6,866 nt of DNA from JBEKTY01 sp049515555 (GTDB lineage Bacteria; Planctomycetota; Planctomycetia; Pirellulales; Thermoguttaceae): the NCBI GenBank assembly GCA_049515555.1, contig JBEKTY010000281.1:1-6866 (forward strand). Direction: 5' to 3'. Numbering within the stretch: position 1 is the first letter of the stretch; every line of letters begins with the position of its first letter. Positions 6,805-6,866 of the stretch are shown here, piece by piece. A model generated the notes under the pieces. It had not been told where the DNA came from, made no database searches, and saw nothing but the letters and a program-made list of their open reading frames with translations. A program made the position numbers and the translations under genes.

Positions 6805-6865
6805 CTGTTGCGCTCCCTCGTGCATACGAACTGGAAACAAGTTCCAAAGCGAAGGAGCGCAACAG
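6805..6865. repeat. 61-base inverted-repeat element at the window edge
   Basis: CTGTTGCGCTCC at 6805-6816 and its exact reverse complement at 6854-6865 form a 12-pair stem. After one mismatch three more pairs follow (6818-6820 with 6850-6852). Inside the loop TGGAA and TTCCA (6832-6836, 6842-6846) form a second hairpin. The bases just outside (6804 and 6866) do not pair, so the element seems complete. It could be a small non-autonomous mobile element, a scattered palindrome, or a terminator of a gene beyond the window. Confidence 0.65.
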
Positions 6866-6866
6866 T

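Noticed and set aside
6671..6862. Minus-strand frame of 63 residues upstream of fabI
   Set aside because: It starts with TTG inside the inverted-repeat arm and runs through the palindromes and heptamers; no protein-like pattern.

Overview
The window looks like a piece of a high-GC, Gram-negative-type bacterial chromosome, most likely a planctomycete. The clues are a Tat-exported family 109 glycosidase, a large secreted glycosidase-like protein of a poorly described family, a fragment of an integrase-core transposase of a type common in planctomycetes, and heptamer repeats between genes. This is an inference from gene content; there is no rRNA or marker gene to settle it.

Left part (1-1473): one gene on the minus strand encodes a Gfo/Idh/MocA-fold protein of glycoside hydrolase family 109 (NAD-dependent alpha-N-acetylgalactosaminidase type). 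It carries a twin-arginine signal and apparently lacks about 30 internal residues found in relatives. Its best start is a GTG at 1473 behind a good Shine-Dalgarno site, not the upstream GTG that gives the longest reading frame.

Middle (1474-2169): about 700 bases between two divergent genes, holding a piece of a DDE transposase broken at both ends. From 2170 to 5082 a 970-residue secreted protein follows on the plus strand. It has an N-terminal beta-rich part, a TIM-barrel-like centre with a candidate Asp/Glu catalytic pair, and beta-rich C-terminal parts. The best family guess is DUF6259 (glycosidase-like). Just downstream, on the same strand, lies the N-terminal third of a secreted alpha/beta hydrolase (esterase type) that stops before its catalytic serine. 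The next 380 bases contain no gene.

Right part (5854-6866): fabI, enoyl-ACP reductase of fatty-acid synthesis, lies on the minus strand and is complete with its catalytic residues. Its leader is unusual. It has no Shine-Dalgarno, a G-quadruplex motif on the template strand two bases from the start codon, six GGATTAR heptamers, an imperfect 28-base palindrome, and a 61-base inverted-repeat element at the window edge.

The two glycosidase-like proteins and the esterase relic together suggest a small exported glycan-degradation locus, perhaps for GalNAc-containing glycans, that is partly decayed by rearrangement. fabI is an unrelated housekeeping gene next to it. I saw no CRISPR array, tRNA, rRNA or defence system.
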